Shown piece by piece: positions 46,901 to 57,910 of a stretch of 64,000 nt of DNA. Origin of the DNA: Boswellia sacra. Taxonomy: Eukaryota > Streptophyta > Magnoliopsida > Sapindales > Burseraceae. The position numbers and the translations under genes are program-made. How positions within the stretch are numbered: position 1 is the first letter of the stretch; each line of letters opens with the position of its first letter. Below the pieces are notes generated by a model. It was given only the letters and a program-made list of their open reading frames with translations. It did not search any database and had not been told where the DNA came from. Location of the stretch: positions 142,288-206,287 of the forward strand of contig SNVD02004657.1 in NCBI GenBank assembly GCA_013180625.2, read 5' to 3'.

Positions 46901-47856
46901 GGTTTATATTGATAGAACCAATCTCTTCTAGAAGTCATATGCCATGTTGCTGCTGAATCAATTAACCATATATCAGCAAACCTTTTTCTGCCTTCCATAA
47001 CTGTTGTTGCCTCGCTGCACAAGATTTCGCCATTCCCTGAAGTACTTGCTACACAACCCTGAGATCCTGACGACTCAGATTCTTTTCCTTTGCTGTTTCC
47101 CTCTCCATTCTTCTTAAGATGCCAACACTCGTTTTTCACGTGCCCTTGCTTTCCACAATGGTAGCATTTAATAAACTTCCTTCCTTTAGACTTTCCCCTG
47201 TTCTGATTGTGACTCCCACTGGAACCACGTTCCCTTGATCTCCCTCTGTTGGCGGATAAAGCCTCTGCATGTTGAGAAGTCATTATTCTGTCTTCCTTGT
47301 TTTTACGTCTGCTTTCTTCTTCTAAGACAGCAGCCGCAACATCATTAAAGACTAGAGATGACTTCATTGAACCATTTGCCAAGTTGAGGATGAGATTGTC
47401 ATATGAATCAGGTAAACTCTGAAGTAGAAGCTCAGCACGTTCTTTCTCTTCTATGTTATGCTCCATGGTTGAGAGCTGAGAGAATAACGTCTTCAAAGTG
47501 TTGATATGTTCAGTCACCGGAGTGGTTTCTGACATACGAAGAGTGTACAGCTTCCTTTTCAAGAAAATTTTGTTGTGTAGAGATTTAGCTTCATACAAGC
47601 TTGTCAAAGTATCCCAAATCTCTTTTGCAGAGTTTAATTCTTGAATACTTGACAGCACTTCATCTGCAACTGCTAGATGTAGACTTGCCATCGCATCACC
47701 ATCTATCTTCTCCCATTTATTTTCATCTTGCATATTTTCCGGTCTTCCATCAATTGCTTCAAGACAATTTTCTTTTCTCAAGATAGCCTTTATTTTAATT
47801 TTCCATAGCCCAAAGTTGTTTCCATCGAACTTCTCTATCTTGAATTTGGCTGCCAT
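43936..47856 (-). CDS. Copia gag-pol polyprotein, intact (1306 aa)
   Basis: Start chosen at the ATG of MAAKFKIEKFDG (47856); the frame is open to 47949 without a better start. Domains: gag (about 1-210), CCHC knuckle CYHCGKQGHVKNEC (231-244), protease IDSAATWHM (about 299), integrase HHCC (432-466) and catalytic D in IHSDVWES (about 492), D in RTDNGREF (about 555), E in GVAERTNRTLAE (about 591). RT follows with YRARLVVKGYAQ, LYGLKQAPRCWY and YVDD (986-989). RNase H has GYVDSDFAGD (about 1160), TEAEYMA and ends ADALTKPI. All catalytic residues are present. Integrase before RT is the copia order. It supplies all proteins needed for copying and insertion. Confidence 0.97.
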   Translation of the reverse strand: MAAKFKIEKFDGNNFGLWKIKIKAILRKENCLEAIDGRPENMQDENKWEKIDGDAMASLHLAVADEVLSSIQELNSAKEIWDTLTSLYEAKSLHNKIFLKRKLYTLRMSETTPVTEHINTLKTLFSQLSTMEHNIEEKERAELLLQSLPDSYDNLILNLANGSMKSSLVFNDVAAAVLEEESRRKNKEDRIMTSQHAEALSANRGRSRERGSSGSHNQNRGKSKGRKFIKCYHCGKQGHVKNECWHLKKNGEGNSKGKESESSGSQGCVASTSGNGEILCSEATTVMEGRKRFADIWLIDSAATWHMTSRRDWFYQYKPISEGSVYMGDDHALKIAGIGTIKVKMFDGTIRTIQDVRHVTGLKKNLLSMGQLDDLGCEFHTKNGIMKVVRGALVVMKAEKIAANLYMLHGETVQEAEIAVASSGEELSMIWHQRLGHMSEKGLKILSNRKLLPGIKTVSLPFCEHCVISKQSRLSFSRSIARSKNILDLIHSDVWESPVTSLGGANYFVLFVDDYSRRCWVYVIKKKSDVFPVFKAFKAQVELESGKRIKCLRTDNGREFCNKEFDTFCSKEGVKRQKTVAYTPQQNGVAERTNRTLAERMRALLRTAGLPKTFWAEAATTACYLINRSPSTAIEMKTPMEMWTGKPTDYSSLHIFGCPAYVMYHDQERTKLDPKSRKCIFLGYADGVKGYRLWDPTAHKIVISRDVVFIEDMFKCEESDSTKKNVETVSIQEETVSSEAIPEHDDQEPVESEAPEVRRSTRERREPSWHSEYVMASNVAYCLLTEDGEPSTFQEAIKSSDASLWMTAMHEEMEALDKNKTWDLVPLPHGRKAIGNKWVYKIKRDGNDQVERYRARLVVKGYAQKEGVDFNEIFSPVVRLTTIRAVLAMCATFDLHLEQLDVKTAFLHGELEEEIYMLQPEGFVKEGKENLVCRLTKSLYGLKQAPRCWYKRFDSFIISLGYNRLSSDHCTYYKRFEEDFIILLLYVDDMLVTGTNKDQVQELKAQLARGFEMKDLGPANKILGMQIHRDRKNRKIWLSQKNYLKKILRRFNMQDCKPISTPFPVNHKLSSSMSPSNEAERIEMSRVLYASAVGSLMYAMICTRPDIAQAVGAVSRFMANPGREHWNSVKRILRYIKGTSDAALCYGGSEFIVRGYVDSDFAGDIDKRKSTTGYVFTLAGGAVSWVSKLQTVVALSTTEAEYMAATQACKEAVWIKRLLEELGHKQEKISLFCDSQSALHIARNPAFHSRTKHIGVQYHYVREVVEDGIVDMQKIHTKDNIADALTKPINADKFIWCRTSCGLLET

Positions 47857-48168
47857 TTGTCTTGTAGTGAACAGTACCGTATATGTGAACAGTACCCTTG
47901 AATAGTATCGTATACGTGAACAGTAACAATATCCGTATACGTACACCACTGCTAAACAGTAACCAAGAATAGTAGTAAGTGCCGGTACGATTTAATATAC
48001 ACCAGAAAAGCTTCCAGGAAATACTGGAGGGGTCACAAGCGGTCCCACTTAAAATCCAGTCTCCTTAGACTCTTATCGTCTTTTTTGACAAAGCTTTCCT
48101 AGACATGTATATAACCATACAAGTAACCACTCACTGTCCTAACCCTTGGCTCTGCCTTTGCAACCTTG

Positions 48169-48179
48169 CTCTGATACCA
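48169..48179 (-). other. Primer-binding site of copia element D
   Basis: On the minus strand tggtatcagagc follows the 5' LTR after one base, the standard copia PBS complementary to the 3' end of initiator tRNA-Met. Confidence 0.95.
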
Positions 48180-48180
48180 C

Positions 48181-48630
48181 TGTTAGGAGATTGAACACTC
48201 CTACCGCAGCTCAAATAAAAGACAAGAAACAAATTGTTATGTTAGAAATAACAATTTGGGTGGCACTGCCCTCCACAATAAATAAAATAGACAACTTGGG
48301 CGGCTCAGCCTTCGCACAATAAATAAATTAAAGGCAATTAAAGAAAATAAAGACACAAATATTTAACGTGGTAAAACCCTCAATTTGAGGGAAACCTCCA
48401 CGGGACAAGACCGAAAATATTTCACTATGAAGAAAAATATTACAATCTCTCTCACAATTAAAATGGAGGAGATTACAAGGAAGGAAGAAGAGAAAAGCTT
48501 AATACATAAGCTTGGTACAATTTTTAAGGGGAGGAGGAAGGCTTTATTTATAGCCTTAGCCTCCCCCTTGAATTTGGTTTCCCACCGATGTGGGATTGGG
48601 TGAAAGGCAAAATGCCTTCACCCACTCACA
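48181..48630 (-). repeat. 5' LTR of copia element D
   Basis: 450 bp, apparently identical to 43434-43883. Both LTRs encode the same meaningless 72-aa frame, which supports the identity. Confidence 0.95.
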
Positions 48631-49223
48631 TATATCATACTTTTGTTATATATCTAGCCGAACACCATGGTAGCTTTTCTACAGAGAGTTAATTAAATGA
48701 TTTAATTAACCACAAAGTTAATGTCAGATGTGTATATATATATGGGCGGGCAAGGGGCAATTTGCAGAATTGTCTTTTTAGTTCAACCAAAAGTGCTATA
48801 ATGTTTCTTTGTCACAAAGATTGCTTCCAGGATTATTGAAAACAATGTTAGTGTTTTTGCCTCGGTCTAATTAAATTAAATGACATCACGTGCGTTCTTA
48901 TTGCATAATTAATCGTACTCTAGAAATAAAATAAAACCCTAAATAGATATGTATATATAGACAAAGCCAAGTACATCCCGCAAGAATCCTAATACGAGGA
49001 TGCATGCCCTTGGGCATTATTCCTAGTTCCTAACCGTGGTATATTGAAAGCCGGAGAAAACCCACACAAGTGCAAAGGAACAAAAACTATAAGAGATCCC
49101 ATAAAAAAATACTAACAGAAATTATTGCCACAAATAGTAGGAAGCACATGCATATGTGTGTCCTCTTGGAGACCCAATTGATAAGTTGATATCTCGAACC
49201 CTGTGTCTGTAGCCTCGTGACCT
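48631..49223 (-). pseudogene. 3' flank of MYB 3, including its frameshifted former C-terminal coding tail
   Basis: Positions 49224 to about 49130 still encode, in two other frames, [23 protein letters not shown] and then YACASYYLWQ followed by a stop. This is the tail found at the end of MYB 1. At least two small frameshifts separate it from the MYB 3 frame. The rest is 3' flank shared with MYB 1 and MYB 2 (ttgcttccaggattattg, 48827; aatgacatcacgtgcg, 48879). Confidence 0.75.
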
Positions 49224-50908
49224 TCAGCCATAAGTTATGAATTTTTCATCTGAAAACCCTCTTTGAGAAGTTGATACCCCAGATCCTAGGCCTCTGGTGC
49301 CAAAATCTTCCACCATATCTAAGCCTGCCATTGGAAATGGCTCCTCCAATAAACTTCGGAGTTCTTCATCTGTTAAGTCCATCTTAGAAGTTGATGCCAT
49401 AAATTCAGGGTTTATAGATCCATAACCATCCACAGTGTCTAATCTCTTGATTGGAAATGGCTGTCCCAACAAACTGCGGAGTTCTTTATCTGCAAAGCCC
49501 CCATGAAAAGTCGGTATCTGGAATTCATGATGGTCTGTAGTAGCCGCATAAGCTTCCACCATGTCCAAGCACGTCATTGGAAGCAGCTGCTCCAATGAAC
49601 TCTGGATTTCCTCATCGACAAAGCTTCCATGAATGGTTGGTACCCGGAATCCAGAGTCCGTAGTAGCTGCGTAATTTCCCACAGTGTCTAAGCCCTTAAA
49701 TAGAAGTGGCTGCTCCAGTGAACTTAGGAGTTCTTCATTTTCAAAAACCCCATGAAAAAATGGTACCATGAATCCAGGGTCTACTATAGCCCCATAACTT
49801 TCCACCACGTCTAGGCCCTCCATTGGAAATGGCTTCTGCAATGAACTTTGGAGCTTTCCATATTTTGCAGATAGACCAATTTGCTTTGTGGTCTGGTTTA
49901 CATAAATTTCACCTGAAGGATCAGGGCTTGATGAAGACAATTCATAAGTAAATGACTGTGTTGAGGACATTGGACTTGCCTTATAGCCAACTGAGTTTGA
50001 TGATTTTGGAGAATTGGGAAGCAAGGAATAAACTTCAGATATTGGACGTCTCTGCAGATTGTCTTCATTAGCGGCTGTTTGGGTTTCTTGAGAACTAGTT
50101 GGTACTAGGTTGTTTTGCAAGCGTTTCTTCAAGCGAGTGTTCCAGTAATTTTTTATATCATTATCTGTTCTTCCAGGCAGTTTTTCTGCAATAGTGGACC
50201 ATCTAATATAGAGAGAAGACATAATTTTCATTATATCCCTGCGTGTATAGAAGGATCCTAGCTAAGTACTTCATATGCAATTGCAAAAAAAGCATTAAAA
50301 TATGCGTACATTTCTAATAATTAACTTATAGTAATTGTAATTGTGGAGTTTTCATAAGGAGTATTAATAATTTTTTCCTATTACAAATGATCTTGAGTTC
50401 TCAAATGAGATATATTATCATCTGCTAAGGCTGCTTTATGCATGGAAAGTTTTGTGAGTCTAGTTCATGCATGTTCCACAGACCATGATACACCACTTAA
50501 ATGCCATTTCGTGAGTCATTAGTAGGATTTAATTTGGGAGGCACTTCATAGAAAGAGGGTTTTTTTTAATCATTATATTTGTATGAAAACTCTGAGAAAA
50601 CCTAGCATGTCAGAAGGAAAAAGAAAGACCAGCGAATTAACTTCAGAGTCGCCCTCGAGGCGTTGGTTCGAGTGGTCGGGCGCTGGGCGGGTACGCGCGC
50701 ACGCGCTCGCGCGTGGGGACCTCTGAGCAATCGAGGTGAAGGCATGCGTGGCACGCACGCTCATGGCAACCCGGTTTCGAATCGCGCGGATCGCGTCTCG
50801 TAAGAGCCTGGGGCAGCATGGGATTGATACGACATGTCGGCTGTGATCTCTGAGCAATCGAGGTGCGGACGCCCAAAGGGTGTAAAACGACTTGTAGTAG
50901 AACCCATC

Positions 50909-50945
<37 letters not shown>

Positions 50946-51534
50946 CAGAGTCCGTAACAATAAATATCATTGAGAAAATTAGGTCTTGGAAAAAATACAT
51001 TATGATATTATTCAAGGACTCAAAAAGATAGATAAAAAGGCTTGATGAAGAAAGATCATATCAAGTACTTATAGTCACATAACTCCAGCATATACATGCA
51101 TCTCCATGAGATAATAATATTATTTAGAAGTTCTTATAAAGTGTTACCGATTTCCCAGTTGTTCATGCAATTCTATTATGATTTGATCTTCTTCTTGACT
51201 GAAGTTTCCATGCTTAATTCCTGGCCTTAGGTAATTCATCCAACGAAGTCTACAGCTCTTCCCAGATCTCATCAAACCTATAAGAAAAGAAACAATGAAA
51301 GAAATTAAGGTTAAGCATGGAATATATTAGTACACTGAATTTCATTTTGATCTGATCAGTTAATAATGTACATATTAAGTTTCTGGTTTCCTCCATACCA
51401 GCAGCTTTTGCCATCTCAGTCCAACTCCAAATGCGATATCTTTTAATATAAGCTATCAATTTCTCGTCTTCTTCGGGACTCCAAGTGCCTTTTTTCAGAA
51501 ATGTCTTCTCACTCTCACAGACTTGAGACTTCAT
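49224..51534 (-). CDS. R2R3-MYB transcription factor 3 (3 exons, about 414 aa, truncated tail)
   Basis: Exons 51399-51534, 51148-51277 and 49224-50202 (136/130/979 bp), with gtatgg and gtaac donors. R2: [19 protein letters not shown] and WTEMAKAAG. Exon 2 supplies the [17 protein letters not shown] and EEDQIII region. Exon 3 starts [20 protein letters not shown]. The C-terminus has five 41-residue repeats (cores [42 protein letters not shown]). It stops early at [10 protein letters not shown] because of a frameshift that removes the conserved EDTY-CASYYLWQ tail. Intron 2 carries a SINE (50651-50942). The DNA-binding domain is intact, so the protein may still function. Confidence 0.88.
50651..50942 (+). 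mobile_element. tRNA-derived SINE in intron 2 of MYB 3
   Basis: GC-rich 260-bp body plus a 32-A tail (50910-50941), flanked by a perfect 10-bp duplication cttcagagtc (50641-50650 and 50943-50952). Pol III A-box-like tggttcgagtgg (about 50663) and B-box-like ggtttcgaatc (about 50771). It is inserted antisense to MYB 3. The high CpG content and unbroken A-tail suggest recent insertion. Confidence 0.88.
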
Positions 51535-51615
51535 CTCTGTTGGCTAATCCAACTCACTTCCAACTTCTTAGCCAAGCAAATTAAATGCAGTGATGTCGTT
51601 GGACTCTTGATTCCC

Positions 51616-51626
51616 ATTTATATATA
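51616..51626 (-). promoter_or_regulatory. TATA box of MYB 3
   Basis: On the minus strand tatatataaat, about 85 bases upstream of the ATG, preceded by attggatcaaa as in MYB 1. Confidence 0.65.
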
Positions 51627-54600
51627 TTTGATCCAATCAAAAAACATGTGTCAATGTTCGAAATAATTCAATGATTACTTGATCTTCAAGGAAGAAGCCA
51701 TGACTATATTTTCAATACTAAAGAGGGGTCCTACCAAAAACCTAAACTATTAATATTTGACAAACCTAGTGATTGATTTAATAAAAAAATTATAATAAGA
51801 ACCCAGATGGAAGGTACAAGGTAAAAAGTCAATCAATCATCGTAAAAGTGGAATCGACTCTAACCTTATTAATTAGCACCCATAAACCGCGGTCTTTCTT
51901 TCAGCCCTTTGGTTGTTTTCCATTAGAATTGTGAGTCCCAATTTTAGTCACAGATAACTTACAAATAAATAGAAGTAATTGATAACAGTTAAGAAAAAGG
52001 TATATTCCAACTATGCAACTATTGACTCAGAGATAACGGAAACGAAGAAAGGATAGATTTTGGCTTATGTACCAACCTTGAAGCTAGAAACTAATTAGGT
52101 AATTTGTAATTAAAAGATCCATATGATCACCTTTGCAGATGAAGAAAACGTAAGAGACAAGTGCAGTACAATTCACGAATATGTGAGGCGACTGATGATT
52201 CTAATCTTTGAGCAGATGGTTTATTTTTCTACATTAATTGAAAGGCTAGAGGTAGGCAATGAGATAATTATTATTACACCACGTCAGAACTTGGATTTTT
52301 AGGTGTACATTGTATATAGTCCACATCAACTTTGTATACAAACTTGATAAGCTAGCATTATTGTTTTTTGTATTCTTTATTAATCTACGTCAATTATGAA
52401 GCGATATGAAGGTATCGTGCCCGTAATTTGATCTTCTGCTTATTCTTTTTCTTCGTCTGCTGTAAATAAAATCTTTAATCTTCCAACCAACAAAAATTCT
52501 GCTGATAAGCCATTTAATTGGTTTATTAATCTTAAAATTACCATGTGACTAACCGCAACTTACTACGATAATGGCTGGCGATGTCCAGGTACTTAGATCA
52601 GCCTGCGTTGTGAAACATATATATACTTAATTAAAGAAAGTATGTTCACTAAATATTATCTAAAAGCATTTTAAAATAGCAACTAGCTTTACCAAGGAAT
52701 AGAAAATTGACAGAGGACAAAATAGCACACCCACTTAGAAAATTCATTGCATTTGCCGTTTGGATAATCTGAATCCCAAATATTAAAAATTGTATAAGGT
52801 GAAGAAAATTTCAGTAAAAGGCACTAAAAATTAAACAATAATGAGAAAAAGACAACCAGACGATTGCAACCTGAGCCAGGTGTGCCAAACTTTTAGCTGG
52901 TTTTCACTATAAAAAATGACCCCTTCAGATTTCAATAAGCAGAAAATTGAAAGAAACAAACATAAGTTTACGTAGTTTATTAAATCTTTCGCAATCGAGT
53001 AAGAATTTTATGAACATTGACCATGATAGAGTAGTTAAACAATTATGATCCAACTTGTAATTAAGTTTCTGGGAAACTGGAACCCAAAAAAGGTGCATTT
53101 CACATGTTGATATACGATTACAGTAATTGTAAATGCAAAGACATTGAAGTCGCCAATGAACACTCAGAGTTTGTCAAAGTCCATTCTCTCGTTTGTAGCA
53201 TTACACATGACCGATAGTATTCAACCGGGCGTCCCTATTCGTTTCATATACATACTTAAAAAGAATTTTGTTGTATCTTCTGTCTCGTACATTTAATTAG
53301 ATTGAAGGAACTAAGTTTAGTTAACGAGAAGATTCGTTTTTTTTCTGAAGGCAACCAAAAATGCATATGAAAGCGCATTTGGCTGTTTGGAAATTAAATT
53401 ATTTAATGGAATGTGGAATGGTATTACACAGAGAGTTAATTTCTAGTTTTAAGTTTAAATAATAAAATGATCACATTAATTATTACCTCTATATCTCTTT
53501 TCCTGTGCCTGTTCAAACAGTACAGGACCAATATTGTTAAAAAGGACGTGCAACCATCCAGCCGACACCCATCATGCATGCATGTGTCCCTGTGAAGATC
53601 ACCTATACTCACTTTCTAGATCATCTTCTGCCGATTTCTACACAGAGCACATACGCAGCAAAAGTTGCAGAGGAAATAATTAAAATAGGAATTATATTGC
53701 ATGATTTCCTTTCTATTGGCTCATGAAATTTCTTTTCAAGAAATTGAATTTAGAAGTCTGAATAGCTAGCACTCGTTAAATTTAGAGGTCGTATTTGATA
53801 GGATTAAATCAACCATGCAAGCATGCACTTTTTGGTCCTGATTCACGAGCTCATAAATTTCTCAAAAGTAAAAAAGAGGCTTTGGAACACTCGACTCCGC
53901 TGCAAATTTGAGTCAGATACCGCAATATTTCCCGTCTACATTACAGCAAAAGATTGAAGTCATTTCAGAACACCACTTCAAATATTTCAAACGACCACTA
54001 TAAAGGAAACATTGATTTTGATAATAATAAGCATAATCATTTGATAATTGATGAATCCTAGTAAGCACTTATAATTGTTAAGTTAATATACCTTATTAAT
54101 AAGATTAAACCGAATTTATAATATGTATTATTTTATTCATCACTAATCCAACAAGCCATACTGTTCCAATATAACATTAATTAGTTATATATCATAATAT
54201 CGATATATAATAAAGAAATTAATTAGCATCCAATCAAAAAATCACACAAAAAATAACGGGATCCGGGTCTTATGTACAACTATTATATATACAGAAAGAT
54301 TTAAGTGATTGTTCAATATAAAAATAAAAGAAAAAGAAATATATATATATATATTTCTAATAAGTAGTGATATATAATATATATTATGATGTATCTGTCA
54401 TAGTAATTGTAATCGGAGTTTACAAAGCATTAATGTTAATGTTATTATACGACAAGAATGATCTTTTATGGGGGTAGAAGATCAGTGGAAAAAATTATAG
54501 ATACGCTTTTTCACCTGGCACATGGCAGCAGATATAAACAGTACTGTCTTTGAAGTAGAAAATGCTCCTCTCTTTCGTTGTTATAAACCAATATAATTTC

Positions 54601-54725
54601 AAACTTACCAAGCTTCCTCAAATCCTCTTCATATAGGAAAGTGGGTTCTTCAACATTTATTTCAAGAAGAGATTAATTAATTAAGAATAAAAATAAAATT
54701 CGACCACTCTTACACATTTTTGTAT

Positions 54726-54914
54726 AGAGTAATATTACATCTAAGATTTATCTACAACTAATTTTATATACAATATGAGTATGCAATATATCACTAGATG
54801 GGTATAAAAAAAAGTTAAAGAAATTAAATTTAATTATCCATTCAATAATATTTTGTTAACTCAAAGTTGTAGAAAGGTTTAGTTGTAAATAGATTTTTCT
54901 TTGTAATATTATTT
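54726..54914. mobile_element. MITE, family 1, copy 2
   Basis: About 190 bp with inverted ends agagtaatattacatcta and, at right, the inverse aataatattacaaag. Related to 33636-33832, but the flanks do not match, so it looks like a separate insertion. Confidence 0.6.
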
Positions 54915-55565
54915 TCTAGTTTAATAACATTCACGTGAAGGGATTTTTTTTTTTTTTCTTTTTCATTGATTACCGCTGTGCTCTCTTTTTAAAACGTCAA
55001 CATAAATTGCTCCAAAGTATGGTCATCATATAGTCTAGGTAGTTAATAGATTCAACCAGGATATTGGAGAGATAAAAGTTATTACATGGTATTAACAAGC
55101 GAATACATTCGGCAAGGCTATTAAAAGCTTGAAGGTAGCTTTTCATGGCTTCCTTTGACTTTATCACTTCTGAAGGGTGAATTTAACCTGATTAGATAAT
55201 CATTGCATAACTATAACAAATACATAAACCAAAACACAAATCGGAACAAGAAACTTAAGCATAAGTGCACGGCGAGAACAATTTGATTGTAAAACTTTCT
55301 TATAGTTTCATTTTTTTCTTATTTTTTAATCTTTTAGTCCTTAATCAGCTTCGATTTTAGACAGATTATGATTAATTTGTGGTTAATTTGGCGCGAAAAT
55401 AATAGGAATTTTATTAAAATATAAAACTAACATTGAGCTCAAATTTATTAGCTTTAGCTTTTAAGCAAAGTGGCAAATTTAGCAGTGAAGCAAAGAGGCT
55501 TTTGTAACTTTAATTTTTCTTCCAACTAAAATAGATGCCAATGGAACGATAAATCTCATACAAGT

Positions 55566-57040
55566 TGTTGATGCACGATTTCCGGACGGCCGAAAAGCGG
55601 GCTGGAACTCGAATTGTACGTCGGGTCCAATCCTGAAAACAAAGAAAATTGTCAGGGGTGCCGGCGGTGGTGCCGGCGAAAACCCTCCGACGCCCAAGTC
55701 AGTTTCCGGCACTCCGGAATTTTATAGGAGAATTTCCTAGAGAGAGAAGCCCTCAAAAGCCAAGGAAATTTAGAGAGAGAAAGAGTTTAGAAAAGTGTGC
55801 ATACCTTGAGTAAAAGTTTGGAGGGTTTATATAGGCATTAGGAGGAGTCATCGCAGGACCCAGATAATATGTCTAAATAACGGGCTTCAGTAATGGGCTT
55901 ACTGTATTAGATTTAATTAAGGTCCAATTTTGTTATGGCCATAACAGTAGTCCCTCCAGGCCCGAGTCGACTAACGAGTCGACGTAGGGGCGATTAAGTT
56001 ATCCAGGGAGCGTAATTTAAATGTATTAGGAGGCAGGCCTGAAGATGTAATTTATCATATATGTATGCTTAGTGTGGCTTAAACCCTAAATAGGCGTCAT
56101 ATATAGGATAACGAGTGTTGGAGAGTAGGGCTTGCTCAAAAATAGGAGGAAGCACCTTGGAGGCAAGCGGCGCAGTCGATCCAAGCAAGTAAAGCTCTCT
56201 AGTCCAAGGAAATAAAGTTTTCCAGTCAAAGCAAATTTTCCAAAGCAAGTAAGTTTTCCAGCCGCCACTAGTACTTTATATGCACTTCTTTATTCTCTTT
56301 TTTTTTTTGTACTTTACATTGCATTGACTCTATGCTTTTTTTTTTTTTTGGAAGATTTAAACATGAACAAAAGCCTATGTAGTAGAAACACGCATCCGCT
56401 TAGAATGCATGGAGTAAACTTGAAATATTAGGGCTGTTACTATTAGTTTTGCATGGTTAAAATTAATTAGCATGCTTTATATTATGAAATATATGCAAAA
56501 GTGGGCTGGTAAGGACTTTCGTGAAGCACTCCAGTATGCATGGTGGCATGTAGCTTGTAATATTTAATATTCCATGAAGTATAGGTTTGCATGATACAAT
56601 ATGGGATATGAGTGCTAGAACGTGACGGATTATAAGCATAGTGAGCATGCAAGATTCCATTAAACAAATGGAAATTCGTTACTTCATGCTGACTATATAA
56701 GTAGGCGTGTCATGAATCCATGAATAAAGGCTGAAATAAGCCAAACATAAAAACAATACACACGCTAACTTAAAAACACAACAAAGGCAAATAAAGTTCA
56801 GTTCAGACTAAGGTGAGAGCAAGGTGACTTACTGGCTAAACCACTTGTTGGAGAAAAATTTTTTCATCATATAAAAACCTGCAGGAAGGTGACCCATCAC
56901 CATGTATATTATGTTTGACGTGAGTGAATGAAGTTGCACTTAGGTACGATTGGGAGCCTAAGGGAAATTAGAAAAGTGAGAAGCAATTGGACGGGCTGCC
57001 AGCATGTGTGTTTCTTCAGCTAGGGGAGTGCAAAAGTGTG
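55566..57040 (-). repeat. Tat/Ogre-like LTR remnant (element E, 3' LTR; right edge uncertain)
   Basis: The left edge on the plus strand is tgttgatgcacgatttc. Read on the minus strand the region holds a TATA box (complement of tttatatagg, about 55826-55835), an R/U5 with gcgtcggagggttttcgccg and aggattggacccgacgt, and ends gtgcatcaaca. This pattern I associate with Tat-lineage LTRs. A 77-aa frame here is U5, not a gene. The far end of the LTR was not resolved. Confidence 0.6.
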
Positions 57041-57357
57041 AGCACTTCGTGAGGGAGGTGAGAAGTCAAGCTACCGGGCGAGTGATGAGAGGCGAGCTCG
57101 CTAGGGGCGAGGGGCGAGCTCCCAAAGGCGAGGGGCGAGCTCCCAAAGGCTCCCAAGGGTGAGAGCCGAGCCTGCAAGGGGGAAAGGTGAGCTTCCAAGG
57201 GCGAGGTGCGAGAGGTGAGGTCCTAAGAGGGAGCAGCAAGCATGCGAAGGCCAAATGGCAAGCATGGAGGGAAGTGAAAGGCGAGCTCGCGATGGGCGAG
57301 CTGCATGCGGAGGCCGAGCTCGCAATGGGCGAGCTGCATGCGAAGGGGGAGCCGTTT
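57041..57357. repeat. GC-rich tandem repeat (gcgagctcccaaagg-like)
   Basis: Short units such as ggggcgagctcccaaag and gggcgagctgcatgcg, repeated six or more times. Open frames rich in Ser, Leu and Pro in this stretch are repeat artefacts. Confidence 0.8.
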
Positions 57358-57384
57358 ACGTGAGACTTTTCTTCGTCATTTGTA

Positions 57385-57910
57385 ATTGCAGGGACCTTTC
57401 TGCAAATTTTGAAAACTTGATTCTTAGTTGCAGGGGTGTTTCTGCTAGTTTCAAAAACTTCATTTTTAGTCGCAGGGGTGTTTCTGCAAGTTTTGAAAAC
57501 TTCATTTTTAGTTGTAGGGGTGTTTCTGCAAGTTTTGAAAACTTCATTTGCAGGGGTCTTTCTGCCAGTTTGGAAAACTATGAAGAGGGGTTATTTTATA
57601 AATTTTGAAAACTATGAACAGGGGGCTTTTTAGAAGTTTCGAAAACTATAAATAGGGGTCTTTTTGCAAGTTTTGAAAACTATGAACAGGGGGCATTCTG
57701 CAAGTTTCGAAAACTATGAACAGGGGTCTTTTTACAAGTTTTGAAAACTATGAACAAGGGGCATTCTGCAAGTTTTGAAAACTACGAACAGGGGTCATTT
57801 TGTAAGTTTCGAAAACTATGCACATGGGGCATTTTACAAGTTTCGAAAACTATGCACAGGGGGCATTCGCCAGTTTTGAAAACTATGAACAGGGGTCATT
57901 TTGTAAAATC
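57385..57910. repeat. Tandem array of ttttgaaaactatgaacagggg-type units
   Basis: About 14 units, each with a ttt(t/c)gaaaact core and a cagggg(t/g) core. Spacing is about 44 bp in the first part (57404-57550) and 36-38 bp in the second. Lies in the 3' noncoding part of element E. Confidence 0.85.

Larger units (their letters stand above)
43434..48630 (-). mobile_element. Young intact Ty1/copia element D (Tork/TNT1-like)
   Basis: The 5197-bp element has 450-bp LTRs at 43434-43883 and 48181-48630 that appear identical throughout. It is flanked by a perfect 5-bp duplication, tatat (43429-43433 and 48631-48635). It reads on the minus strand: the PBS lies left of the right LTR and the single ORF is uninterrupted. 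It sits between MYB 2 and MYB 3, about 0.6 kb 3' of the MYB 3 stop. LTR identity implies a very recent insertion and the copy may be competent. Confidence 0.97.
51535..55400 (-). other. Upstream region of MYB 3 with duplicated conserved blocks
   Basis: No coding sequence. Co-linear with the MYB 1 upstream region (see 29608-34590): blocks at 52571, 52895, 53098, 53174, 54450-54590, 55150-55260 and 55350-55390. Homology appears to end close to 55.39 kb, just before the retrotransposon remnant. Confidence 0.75.

Noticed and set aside
50573..51031. Several overlapping frames of 65-112 aa around 50.6-51.0 kb
   Set aside because: All derive from the SINE body and its poly-A tail.
55479..55712. 77-aa minus-strand frame with a Pro-rich start
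   Set aside because: It lies in the U5 part of a Tat-like LTR (with the cggagggttttcgccgg and ggattggacccgacgt blocks). No gene is implied.
57016..57608. Multiple overlapping repeat-rich frames
   Set aside because: Products of the tandem arrays on both strands.
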